A DNA stretch of 11,601 bases from an uncultured Lysobacteraceae bacterium. Lineage in GTDB: Bacteria; Pseudomonadota; Gammaproteobacteria; Xanthomonadales; Rhodanobacteraceae. Position 1 is the stretch's first letter. Each line of letters starts with the position of its first letter. The stretch spans positions 1-11,601 of the forward strand of contig CAMLSI010000128.1 of assembly GCA_946482585.1 (NCBI GenBank), read 5' to 3'. The position numbers were made by a program, and so were the translations under genes. This document shows, one piece after another, positions 7,196 to 11,601 of this stretch. The notes beneath the pieces are model-generated. The model was not told where the DNA came from, made no database searches, and was given only the letters and a program-made list of their open reading frames with translations.

Positions 7196-8482
7196 CTAAC
7201 CGCTGCGCGCCGCGATCAGCGCGGCGCGCGCGGCGACGAGCGTTTCACCGATGACGTCGTCGTTGTGCGCGCTGGACAGGAACCCGGCCTCGAAGGCCGA
7301 TGGCGCGAGATAGACGCCGCGCTCGAGCATGCCGTGGAAGAAGCGGTTGAACAGCGCGGTATCGCAGGCAGTGGCCTGTGCGAATGTCTCGACGGTCTGG
7401 TCGGTGAAGAAGATGCCGAACATGCCGCAGACGCGGTTGGTCGTCATCGCGACGCCGGTTTCGCGCGCGACTGCCTGCAATCCGTCCGTGAGCAAACGCG
7501 TCTTGCGGTCGATTTCCGCATGGAAGCCCGGGGTCTGGATCAATTCGAGCATAGCGAGGCCGGCGGCCATCGCGACCGGGTTTCCCGACAGCGTGCCGGC
7601 CTGATAGACCGGGCCGCTCGGTGCGATCTGCTGCATGATCTCGCGGCGTCCGCCATAGGCGCCCACCGGCATGCCGCCGCCGATGATCTTGCCGAACGTG
7701 CTGAGATCGGGCGTGATGCCATAGAGCGCCTGCGCGCCGCCGAGCGCCACGCGAAAGCCGGTCATGACTTCGTCGAAGATCAGCAGCGCGCCGTGTCGCG
7801 TGCAAAGCTCGCGCAGCGCTTGCAGGTAGCCCGGGCGCGGCAGAATGCAATTCATGTTGCCCGCGACCGGCTCGATGATCAGCCCGGCGATCTCGGCGCC
7901 GTGCTGCGCGAACAGTGCTTCCGCGGCGGAGAGATCGTTGTAGGGCAAGGTCAGGGTCAGGTCCGCCAGTCCCGCTGGTACGCCAGGTGAGGTCGGCACG
8001 CCGAACGTCAGCGCGCCGGAGCCGGCTTTCACGAGAAACGCATCGCCGTGGCCGTGGTAGCAGCCTTCGAACTTCACGATCTTGTTGCGCCCGGTGTAGC
8101 CGCGCGCGAGACGGACCGCGGCCATGGTCGCCTCGGTGCCGGAATTCACCATGCGCACCATTTCGACCGAGGGCAGCAGCCGCGTCAGCGTTTCGGCCAT
8201 CGTGACTTCGGCCGCGCAGGGCGTGCCGAACGACAGACCATCCTGGATCGCGCGGCTGACGGCATCGCGCACGATCGGATGGTTATGGCCGACGATCATC
8301 GGTCCCCACGACCCCACATAGTCGATATAGCGCTTGCCCTCGACGTCCCAAAGATAGGGGCCGTCGGCGCGTGCCGTGAAGAACGGTTCGCCGCCGACCG
8401 ACTTGAAGGCGCGCACGGGCGAATTGACGCCGCCCGGCAGCAGTTGGCGGGCACGTTCGAACAAAGCGTGATTGCTGGTCAT
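7196..8482 (-). CDS. hemL: Glutamate-1-semialdehyde 2,1-aminomutase
   Basis: PLP/PMP enzyme that turns glutamate-1-semialdehyde into 5-aminolevulinate, the last step of the C5 route to heme and other tetrapyrroles. The 428-aa protein has the diagnostic N-terminus [18 protein letters not shown] (14-31), [13 protein letters not shown] (54-66), [17 protein letters not shown] (111-127), the HGHGD segment at 143-147, [10 protein letters not shown] (235-244) with Asp237, and the active lysine at K265 in [15 protein letters not shown], the same residue number as in E. coli. The ATG at 8480-8482 overlaps the thiE stop codon by four bases (ATGA), so translation is probably coupled. A longer in-frame reading to 8539 lies inside thiE and is rejected. 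The stop lies three bases from the stop of argD. Confidence 0.97.
   Translation of the reverse strand: MTSNHALFERARQLLPGGVNSPVRAFKSVGGEPFFTARADGPYLWDVEGKRYIDYVGSWGPMIVGHNHPIVRDAVSRAIQDGLSFGTPCAAEVTMAETLTRLLPSVEMVRMVNSGTEATMAAVRLARGYTGRNKIVKFEGCYHGHGDAFLVKAGSGALTFGVPTSPGVPAGLADLTLTLPYNDLSAAEALFAQHGAEIAGLIIEPVAGNMNCILPRPGYLQALRELCTRHGALLIFDEVMTGFRVALGGAQALYGITPDLSTFGKIIGGGMPVGAYGGRREIMQQIAPSGPVYQAGTLSGNPVAMAAGLAMLELIQTPGFHAEIDRKTRLLTDGLQAVARETGVAMTTNRVCGMFGIFFTDQTVETFAQATACDTALFNRFFHGMLERGVYLAPSAFEAGFLSSAHNDDVIGETLVAARAALIAARSG
7205..7229. terminator. GC-rich 10-bp hairpin at the argD / hemL convergent junction
   Basis: GCGCGCCGCG at 7205-7214 and CGCGGCGCGC at 7220-7229 form a perfect 10-bp stem with the 5-nt loop ATCAG. 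It lies 12 bases beyond the argD stop and within the last codons of hemL (the Ala-Leu-Ile-Ala-Ala stretch). There is no T-run on either side, so it is not a classical intrinsic terminator; it could slow polymerase or protect 3' ends. GC-rich Ala codons could also produce it by chance. Confidence 0.3.
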
Positions 8483-9120
8483 GCAGATGTTTTCCGGAAT
8501 GCGGGGAACAGAGGGGCGAAACGTCGGGCCGCCGCGCAAGTGTCAGCGTGACCGAACACGTCGCTGATGACGGCGAGATAGTCGGCACCGGCCGCAACGA
8601 GCGGGGCCGCATTGTCGGCGGTGATGCCGCCGATTGCCACGCGCGGCAGGCCGAACGCGGCGCTCTCGCGCAGCAGGGCTGGATCGGCGCGCCGCGCGCC
8701 GGGCTTGGTCGATGACGGAAAGAAAGCGCCGAACGCGAGATAGTCGGCCCCGGCGTCGGCGAGGCGGCGCGCGCGCTCGAGATCGTCGTAACACGAAACA
8801 CCGATCACGACGTCCATGCCCAGCTCGCGTCGTGCGGTCGCGATGTCCCCGTCGTCCGCGCCGAGATGCACGGCACGCGCGTCACAGGCGCGCGCGAGGG
8901 CAATGTCGTCGTTGACCACGAACAGCGCGCCGACGTCGGCGCAGAGTTTCATCAGTGCGCGTGCCTCGGCCCGGCGTCGTGGCGCGTCCTGCGTCTTGTC
9001 TCGATATTGCAGCATGACCGCGCCGCCGCGCAGCGCCGCGGCCGCTGCTTCGAGCAGATCGGGCCGCGGCCCGTTTGTGATGGCGTACAACCCGGCGGCG
9101 GGCAACAAGGGATGGTGCAT
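8479..9120 (-). CDS. thiE: Thiamine-phosphate synthase
   Basis: Couples the thiazole phosphate and hydroxymethylpyrimidine pyrophosphate to give thiamine phosphate. The 213-aa TIM-barrel protein shows LYAITNG (11-17), the pyrimidine-site LQYRDK (37-42), VVNDDIALA (68-76), AVHLGADD (83-90), VSCYDD (108-113), [17 protein letters not shown] (126-142) and the phosphate-binding VAIGGI (161-166). All are expected family motifs and the length is normal. The ATG at 9118-9120 is the first start next to the conserved beginning; extension to 9270 would run across the divergent rubredoxin gene. It is the first gene of the thiE-hemL pair. The roughly 100 bp upstream shows no TPP riboswitch (no CUGAGA core on this strand), so control by thiamine through a riboswitch is unlikely. 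Confidence 0.95.
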   Translation of the reverse strand: MHHPLLPAAGLYAITNGPRPDLLEAAAAALRGGAVMLQYRDKTQDAPRRRAEARALMKLCADVGALFVVNDDIALARACDARAVHLGADDGDIATARRELGMDVVIGVSCYDDLERARRLADAGADYLAFGAFFPSSTKPGARRADPALLRESAAFGLPRVAIGGITADNAAPLVAAGADYLAVISDVFGHADTCAAARRFAPLFPAFRKTSA

Positions 9121-9165
9121 GAGAGCGGGATCGAAGCGTCGGGTCGATCCGGCATTCTGGCCCAT

Positions 9166-9195
9166 TTGAAGCGGAACGCGTCGCGCTGCGACAAT
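9166..9195 (+). promoter_or_regulatory. Candidate sigma70 promoter for the rubredoxin gene
   Basis: TTGAAG at 9166-9171 (4 of 6) and GACAAT at 9190-9195 (4 of 6) are separated by 18 bp. Transcription would start near 9202, about 22 nt before the ATG at 9224. This supports that start rather than the in-frame ATG at 9194, which overlaps the -10. Confidence 0.4.
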
Positions 9196-9223
9196 GCGCG
9201 CCCCGAATCCAGGCCCCGTCGCC

Positions 9224-9424
9224 ATGTCCGCAGCTTCGACCCTCACCGACGCACCGTTCCGCACCTTCATGTGCGTGGTCTGCGGCTTCCTCTACAACGA
9301 GGCGGAGGGCTGGCCGCAGGATGGCATCGCGCCGGGTACGCGCTGGGACGACGTTCCCGATACCTGGACCTGTCCGGACTGTGGCGTGACGAAATCGGAC
9401 TTCGAAATGGTCGAGGTCGGCTGA
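9224..9424 (+). CDS. Rubredoxin
   Basis: Small iron-sulfur-free iron protein that carries single electrons; the iron is held by four cysteines. In the 66-aa product these are Cys17 and Cys20 in MCVVCGFLY and Cys50 and Cys53 in [14 protein letters not shown], the standard rubredoxin spacing, with the conserved [18 protein letters not shown] between them. About 12 N-terminal residues ([12 protein letters not shown]) precede the fold. The partner is not shown by the context; in proteobacteria rubredoxins serve alkane hydroxylases, oxidative-stress reductases or other oxidoreductases, and none of these is adjacent here. The ATG at 9224 is chosen over the ATG at 9194 because the latter overlaps a good -10 box. 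It is divergent from thiE and converges on the SirB1-type gene 22 bp after its stop. Confidence 0.94.
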   Translation: MSAASTLTDAPFRTFMCVVCGFLYNEAEGWPQDGIAPGTRWDDVPDTWTCPDCGVTKSDFEMVEVG

Positions 9425-9446
9425 GAAACGCCGCGCCGGGCGCTCC

Positions 9447-10277
9447 TCAGTGCAGGCGTCCGGTTTGCGATGAGCTCGCGATCAGTTGAGCCATGACGGC
9501 GTCGGCGTCGTCGGCTTGCGGAGCCAGCGCGAGATAGCGCCGAAAATCGTCGCAGGCTGCGCGGTGATAGCCGAGTTTCAAGTAGAGATTGCCGCGCTCA
9601 CGGCACTCGGCGACGTCGAACGGATCGAGCGTGACGATGCGATCGGTGCAGCGCAGCGCCTTGTCCCAGGCTTCGTTCTCGACGTAGGCCAGGCGCAGGT
9701 TGCGCAGCATGCGCGCCACGATCGCGCGGCGGCTCGCGGGCTCGAGCAGGTTGGCCAGACGCTGGTCGTCGATATCACGTGCCGACAGTTCGCTGCGCGC
9801 GCGCCGACGGAGCTCCGGCAGATCCAGCGTGCGCCCGCGATGGAACGGATCGAGCACGACGATGCCGTCGTCGAGCGGCATGCGTACGAGAAAATGTCCA
9901 GGAAAGGACACGCCCTCGAGCGGCAGGCCGAGGCGTTGGGCCAGCGTGATCTGCACGATCGCAAGCGAGATCGGATTGCCGAGGCGGCGGTCGAGGACGT
10001 CGTTCAGATAGCTGTTGCGCGGATCGAAATAGTCGCGTTCGTCACCGGCGAAGCCAAGCTCTTCGAACAGAAACGTATTGAGTCCGGCCAGTCGTTGTGT
10101 CTCGGTGGCCTGTACCGGCAACGCGGCCGACAATCGGTCGGCGTACTCGTCCATACGATGTTCGTAAGCCGAGCAGGAAAGCGTGGGATATTCGTCTTTG
10201 GCGACGAGCAGAGCCGCCGAGAGCAATGAAATTTCGTGGTCGGCAGCGTGTTGCAGGCCCAACCAAGGGTCGTTCAT
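9447..10277 (-). CDS. SirB1-family transglutaminase-like / TPR protein
   Basis: A 276-aa cytosolic protein with a transglutaminase-like N-terminal domain and a tetratricopeptide-like C-terminal part. The family core is NSYLNDVLDRRLGNPISL (88-105), then LAQRLGLPLEGVSFPGHFLVR (112-132) and the VLDPFHRG segment (141-148). His128 and Asp143 fit the His and Asp of a transglutaminase triad, but Ser104 sits roughly where the nucleophilic Cys would be, so enzymatic activity is doubtful. Residues about 190-255 are helical repeats (LRLAYVENEAWDKALRCTDR, then RGNLYLKLGYHRAACDDFRRYL) as in TPRs. Homologues are often called SirB1 after a Salmonella invasion regulator, and their role is unclear. The start at 10277 has an excellent GGAGG site seven bases upstream. 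Confidence 0.9.
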   Translation of the reverse strand: MNDPWLGLQHAADHEISLLSAALLVAKDEYPTLSCSAYEHRMDEYADRLSAALPVQATETQRLAGLNTFLFEELGFAGDERDYFDPRNSYLNDVLDRRLGNPISLAIVQITLAQRLGLPLEGVSFPGHFLVRMPLDDGIVVLDPFHRGRTLDLPELRRRARSELSARDIDDQRLANLLEPASRRAIVARMLRNLRLAYVENEAWDKALRCTDRIVTLDPFDVAECRERGNLYLKLGYHRAACDDFRRYLALAPQADDADAVMAQLIASSSQTGRLH

Positions 10278-10303
10278 TGCATACCTCCGACAACTTCGGT
10301 CCG

Positions 10304-10309
10304 ATAGTA
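10304..10309 (-). promoter_or_regulatory. Candidate -10 element for the SirB1-family gene
   Basis: Read on -, the sequence is TACTAT (4 of 6), placed to start transcription near 10297, about 20 nt before the gene, with the GGAGG ribosome site inside the leader. No convincing -35 is seen. Two copies of TGTCATG (+ strand, 10315-10321 and 10340-10346, 25 bp apart) lie just upstream and could be paired regulator sites, or chance. Confidence 0.3.
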
Positions 10310-10397
10310 ACCGATGTCATGGGTGAAGCCAGCGTGGTTTGTCATGATCGCGCCATTCCGGGGACAGGACGCCGGCATGCATCGGGCGTCCAATACG

Positions 10398-10418
10398 CTC
10401 GTCCCGAATCGGGACGAG
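10398..10418. repeat. Perfect 21-bp palindrome upstream of the small ORF
   Basis: CTCGTCCCGA at 10398-10407, a single A at 10408, then TCGGGACGAG at 10409-10418: ten perfectly matched bases on each arm. ACG before and CGT after could lengthen the pairing past one bulged A. In DNA it has the symmetry of a dimeric-repressor operator; in RNA it folds as a 9-bp stem with an AAU loop. It ends five bases before a ribosome-binding-site-like AGGTGG and 15 bases before the ATG at 10434. There is no T-run on either strand, so it is not a normal terminator. Confidence 0.7.
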
Positions 10419-10433
10419 ACGTCAGGTGGCGCA

Positions 10434-10652
10434 ATGAAGCAGTTCGTGCCGGTGTGCGATGACGAATTCGAAGCGATGGCTCGACAACAGCTGAGGCTGG
10501 TTCCGTATCAGGTCGGCGTGCCTTGTCATCACGCGCTGGAGGCCGATGCGATAACGCCGGTCTCGCGTGCTCAGCGATGGAATTCCAGCGCGTCGCCAGG
10601 TTTGACCCCGAGCTTGTCGGCGGTGCCTGCGTTGAGCTCAAGTACGTACTGA
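10434..10652 (+). CDS. Small hypothetical protein, 72 aa
   Basis: A possible small gene in the 293-bp gap between the SirB1-family and DUF192 genes. In favour: an ATG with AGGTGG at 10424-10429, four bases upstream, and a non-repetitive N-terminal half (MKQFVPVCDDEFEAMARQQL, then RLVPYQVGVPCHHALEAD) whose acidic, Leu/Val/Pro pattern is not like a GC-rich shadow frame. Against: the last 82 bp are antisense to the end of the DUF192 gene and encode a low-complexity Ser/Ala/Leu/Pro tail, so the natural end may be nearer 10575 and the present stop may reflect a lost stop codon or a frameshift. An in-frame start at 10314 lacks a ribosome site. No function is assignable. It is the only plus-strand candidate between rubredoxin and the window end. 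Confidence 0.45.
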   Translation: MKQFVPVCDDEFEAMARQQLRLVPYQVGVPCHHALEADAITPVSRAQRWNSSASPGLTPSLSAVPALSSSTY

Positions 10653-11008
10653 GCCGGGCCGCTGCTCGGATATGACGGGCATGGGTCGGCCTTGCACGGC
10701 GGAACGCTGCTCTGCGTCGAGACGAGCCGGAGCTTCTTGTCGAAATAGAGTATGTCGAGCGGAATCAATGTGTTCTTCATCCAGAACGCCTGCATGAATT
10801 CGGCGTTGAAGATGAAGAACATGCCGCGGTCGGGCGCCATCTGCTCGCGGAACATGAGACCGCGCATGTGCTGCTCGTCGTTCTCGGCGAGTTCCACATA
10901 GAACGTCTTGCCCTTGAGCACGACATAAGAGATCGCCTGGGCGTTGACGTTGACGGAACTGGCGACGAGGCCCAATGCGGCCAACATCCGCAGGGTGCGA
11001 GAGAGCAT
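10571..11008 (-). CDS. DUF192 family exported protein
   Basis: A 145-aa protein with a Sec-type signal peptide: positive MLSRTLR, hydrophobic MLAALGLVASSV (residues 8-19), and a likely cut near residue 23-25 in VNAQA. The mature part is DUF192: TFYVELAENDEQHMRGLMFRE (35-55), then RGMFFIFNAEFMQAFWMKNTLIPLDILYF (61-89), with the typical MRGLMFR and FWMKNTLIPLDI motifs, and a C-terminal YVLELNAGTADKLGVKPGD. Two cysteines (PPCKADPC) could form a disulfide in the periplasm. The biochemical role of DUF192 is not known. The ATG at 11008 has an AAGGAA site about nine bases upstream. It lies 46 bp downstream of the PilZ gene and is probably on the same transcript. Confidence 0.92.
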   Translation of the reverse strand: MLSRTLRMLAALGLVASSVNVNAQAISYVVLKGKTFYVELAENDEQHMRGLMFREQMAPDRGMFFIFNAEFMQAFWMKNTLIPLDILYFDKKLRLVSTQSSVPPCKADPCPSYPSSGPAQYVLELNAGTADKLGVKPGDALEFHR

Positions 11009-11054
11009 GGCGAGATTTCCTTGCTGGTGTTTCGATACGAGAGGGGACTGTGCG

Positions 11055-11384
11055 TCAGCGCGAGCGCTGGTGCTGGTCGATCAGCGTCGCAAGTGTCGAG
11101 AAATGTTCCGGCGACATGTCGTAGAACTCGACGCCCACGCGACCATTGACGATGTGCTGCACGAGCACATCGGCGACGAACTCGGGCTGGCCCGCAAAAC
11201 TCAGTACGACATTGGTGCGGTCGCCCGCATTCAACGGCTGGCCTTCGACCACCTCGAGCATCGCGCCGTTTACCGACAGATCGAGAATGCGGCCCGGCCT
11301 GCTGCGTCCGGCTGACTGCACATAATAGATGCCTGACGTCGCGAAGCGCGGCTCCTGGCGGCGATCGTCGTAGAGCTCACCCAT
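11055..11384 (-). CDS. PilZ domain protein (putative cyclic-di-GMP receptor)
   Basis: A 109-aa single-domain protein. PilZ domains bind cyclic di-GMP through RxxxR and (D/N)xSxxG motifs; both are present here: R9-QEP-R13 and DLSVNG at residues 35-40. The end of the barrel carries GVEF at 84-87. Both binding motifs being intact suggests that it does bind the nucleotide, unlike the PilZ protein of type IV pilus assembly, which lacks them. The effector output is not visible because there is no second domain. The ATG at 11384 is preferred, with GGTGAG four bases upstream; an in-frame GTG at 11393 has no ribosome site. It is the first gene on - from the right edge and is followed by the DUF192 gene. 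Confidence 0.92.
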   Translation of the reverse strand: MGELYDDRRQEPRFATSGIYYVQSAGRSRPGRILDLSVNGAMLEVVEGQPLNAGDRTNVVLSFAGQPEFVADVLVQHIVNGRVGVEFYDMSPEHFSTLATLIDQHQRSR

Positions 11385-11414
11385 GTGACTCACCGTGCGA
11401 AAAATCGTCCTGAG

Positions 11415-11423
11415 ATCCTAGCA
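11415..11423 (-). promoter_or_regulatory. Candidate extended -10 promoter of the PilZ gene
   Basis: On - this reads TGC followed by TAGGAT: an extended -10 motif (TGn) plus a 4-of-6 hexamer. A start near 11408 would leave a leader of about 24 nt carrying the GGTGAG site. There is no recognisable -35, which extended -10 promoters can do without. Confidence 0.35.
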
Positions 11424-11519
11424 CAGCACTTTTCTGCGCCTGATTGGGGTTCGTCACACGAGCCACTCTCAGCGCAGGAGCGTCGTGGACGCGCCGGCAT
11501 GATTTTTTCACGCAGCCTC

Positions 11520-11548
11520 TTCCCATACTCGATGGCCGCAAGTATTAT
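11520..11548 (+). promoter_or_regulatory. Candidate sigma70 promoter reading out of the window
   Basis: TTCCCA at 11520-11525 (4 of 6) and TATTAT at 11543-11548 (5 of 6) are separated by exactly 17 bp. Transcription would begin near 11555 and run to the right, away from the PilZ gene. The remaining 46 bases include GCTGAGG twice, 13 bp apart (11561-11567 and 11574-11580), and no start codon with a ribosome site, so the gene or RNA it serves lies beyond the edge. Confidence 0.4.
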
Positions 11549-11601
11549 TCGCGCCCCTTCGCTGAGGCGGATAGCTGAGGTGGGGGGCGGATCGAGAGAT
11601 T

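Noticed and set aside
9121..9223. TPP riboswitch upstream of thiE
   Set aside because: Neither the CUGAGA core nor the second conserved TPP-aptamer segment is present on the - strand, and the space is barely enough.
9421..9450. CTGAG ... CTCAG with an inner GCGCC/GGCGC palindrome between the rubredoxin and SirB1-type genes
   Set aside because: The outer and inner pairs are separated by unequal loops and there is no T-run; too weak to call a terminator.
11564..11601. Possible tRNA 5' part (GGCGGATAGCTGAGGTGG looks like acceptor plus D-arm)
   Set aside because: The D-stem GCTG has no CAGC partner in place and the following bases do not fit a D-loop; the resemblance is superficial.
1..11601. 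Mobile elements, CRISPR arrays, toxin-antitoxin or defence genes
   Set aside because: None found: no transposase or integrase motifs, no spaced repeats, and composition looks even throughout. The gene content is core metabolism.

Overview
The window reads as a stretch of ordinary core chromosome from a GC-rich gammaproteobacterium (by eye about two-thirds G+C; not counted). The best taxonomic hints are the short-LID adenylate kinase, the order adk / small membrane protein / mpl, and the thiE-hemL pair divergent from a rubredoxin. These point to the Xanthomonadales or their relatives (Nevskiales/Steroidobacter-type lineages). That placement is inference from remembered gene order and protein character, not from a search. 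There are no insertion sequences, phage genes, CRISPR arrays, rRNA genes or convincing tRNA genes.

Left part (1-4657, all on +): adenylate kinase (adk); an unrecognised five-span membrane protein; the murein-tripeptide recycling ligase mpl, which begins one base after the membrane protein ends; a stand-alone LON substrate-binding-domain protein; an HSDL2-like short-chain dehydrogenase; and a glyoxalase I (gloA). Gaps are 1 to 85 bp, so the six genes could be largely co-transcribed from a sigma70-type promoter just upstream of adk.

Middle part (4664-9424): a Cys/Met-metabolism PLP enzyme on - converges on gloA and is divergent from an acetylornithine-type aminotransferase (argD) on +. argD meets hemL tail to tail with a 3-bp gap. 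hemL (tetrapyrrole synthesis) is the second gene of a thiE-hemL operon on -, with a 4-bp stop/start overlap. A rubredoxin gene is divergent from thiE.

Right part (9447-11601): a SirB1-type transglutaminase-like/TPR protein on -; then an intergenic stretch holding a perfect 21-bp palindrome directly upstream of a small, possibly real 72-aa ORF on +; then, on -, a secreted DUF192 protein and, upstream of it, a PilZ domain (cyclic-di-GMP) protein, probably one transcript. The last 208 bp contain no gene, but hold a plausible promoter firing rightward out of the window.

Functionally this is a housekeeping mix: nucleotide balance, peptidoglycan recycling, methylglyoxal detoxification, sulfur amino acids, arginine, heme, thiamine and c-di-GMP signalling. 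I did not find a convincing new multi-gene system. The items most worth a second look are the palindrome plus small ORF at 10398-10652, the uncharacterised membrane protein tied to mpl, and the loss of the usual catalytic serine in the short-chain dehydrogenase.
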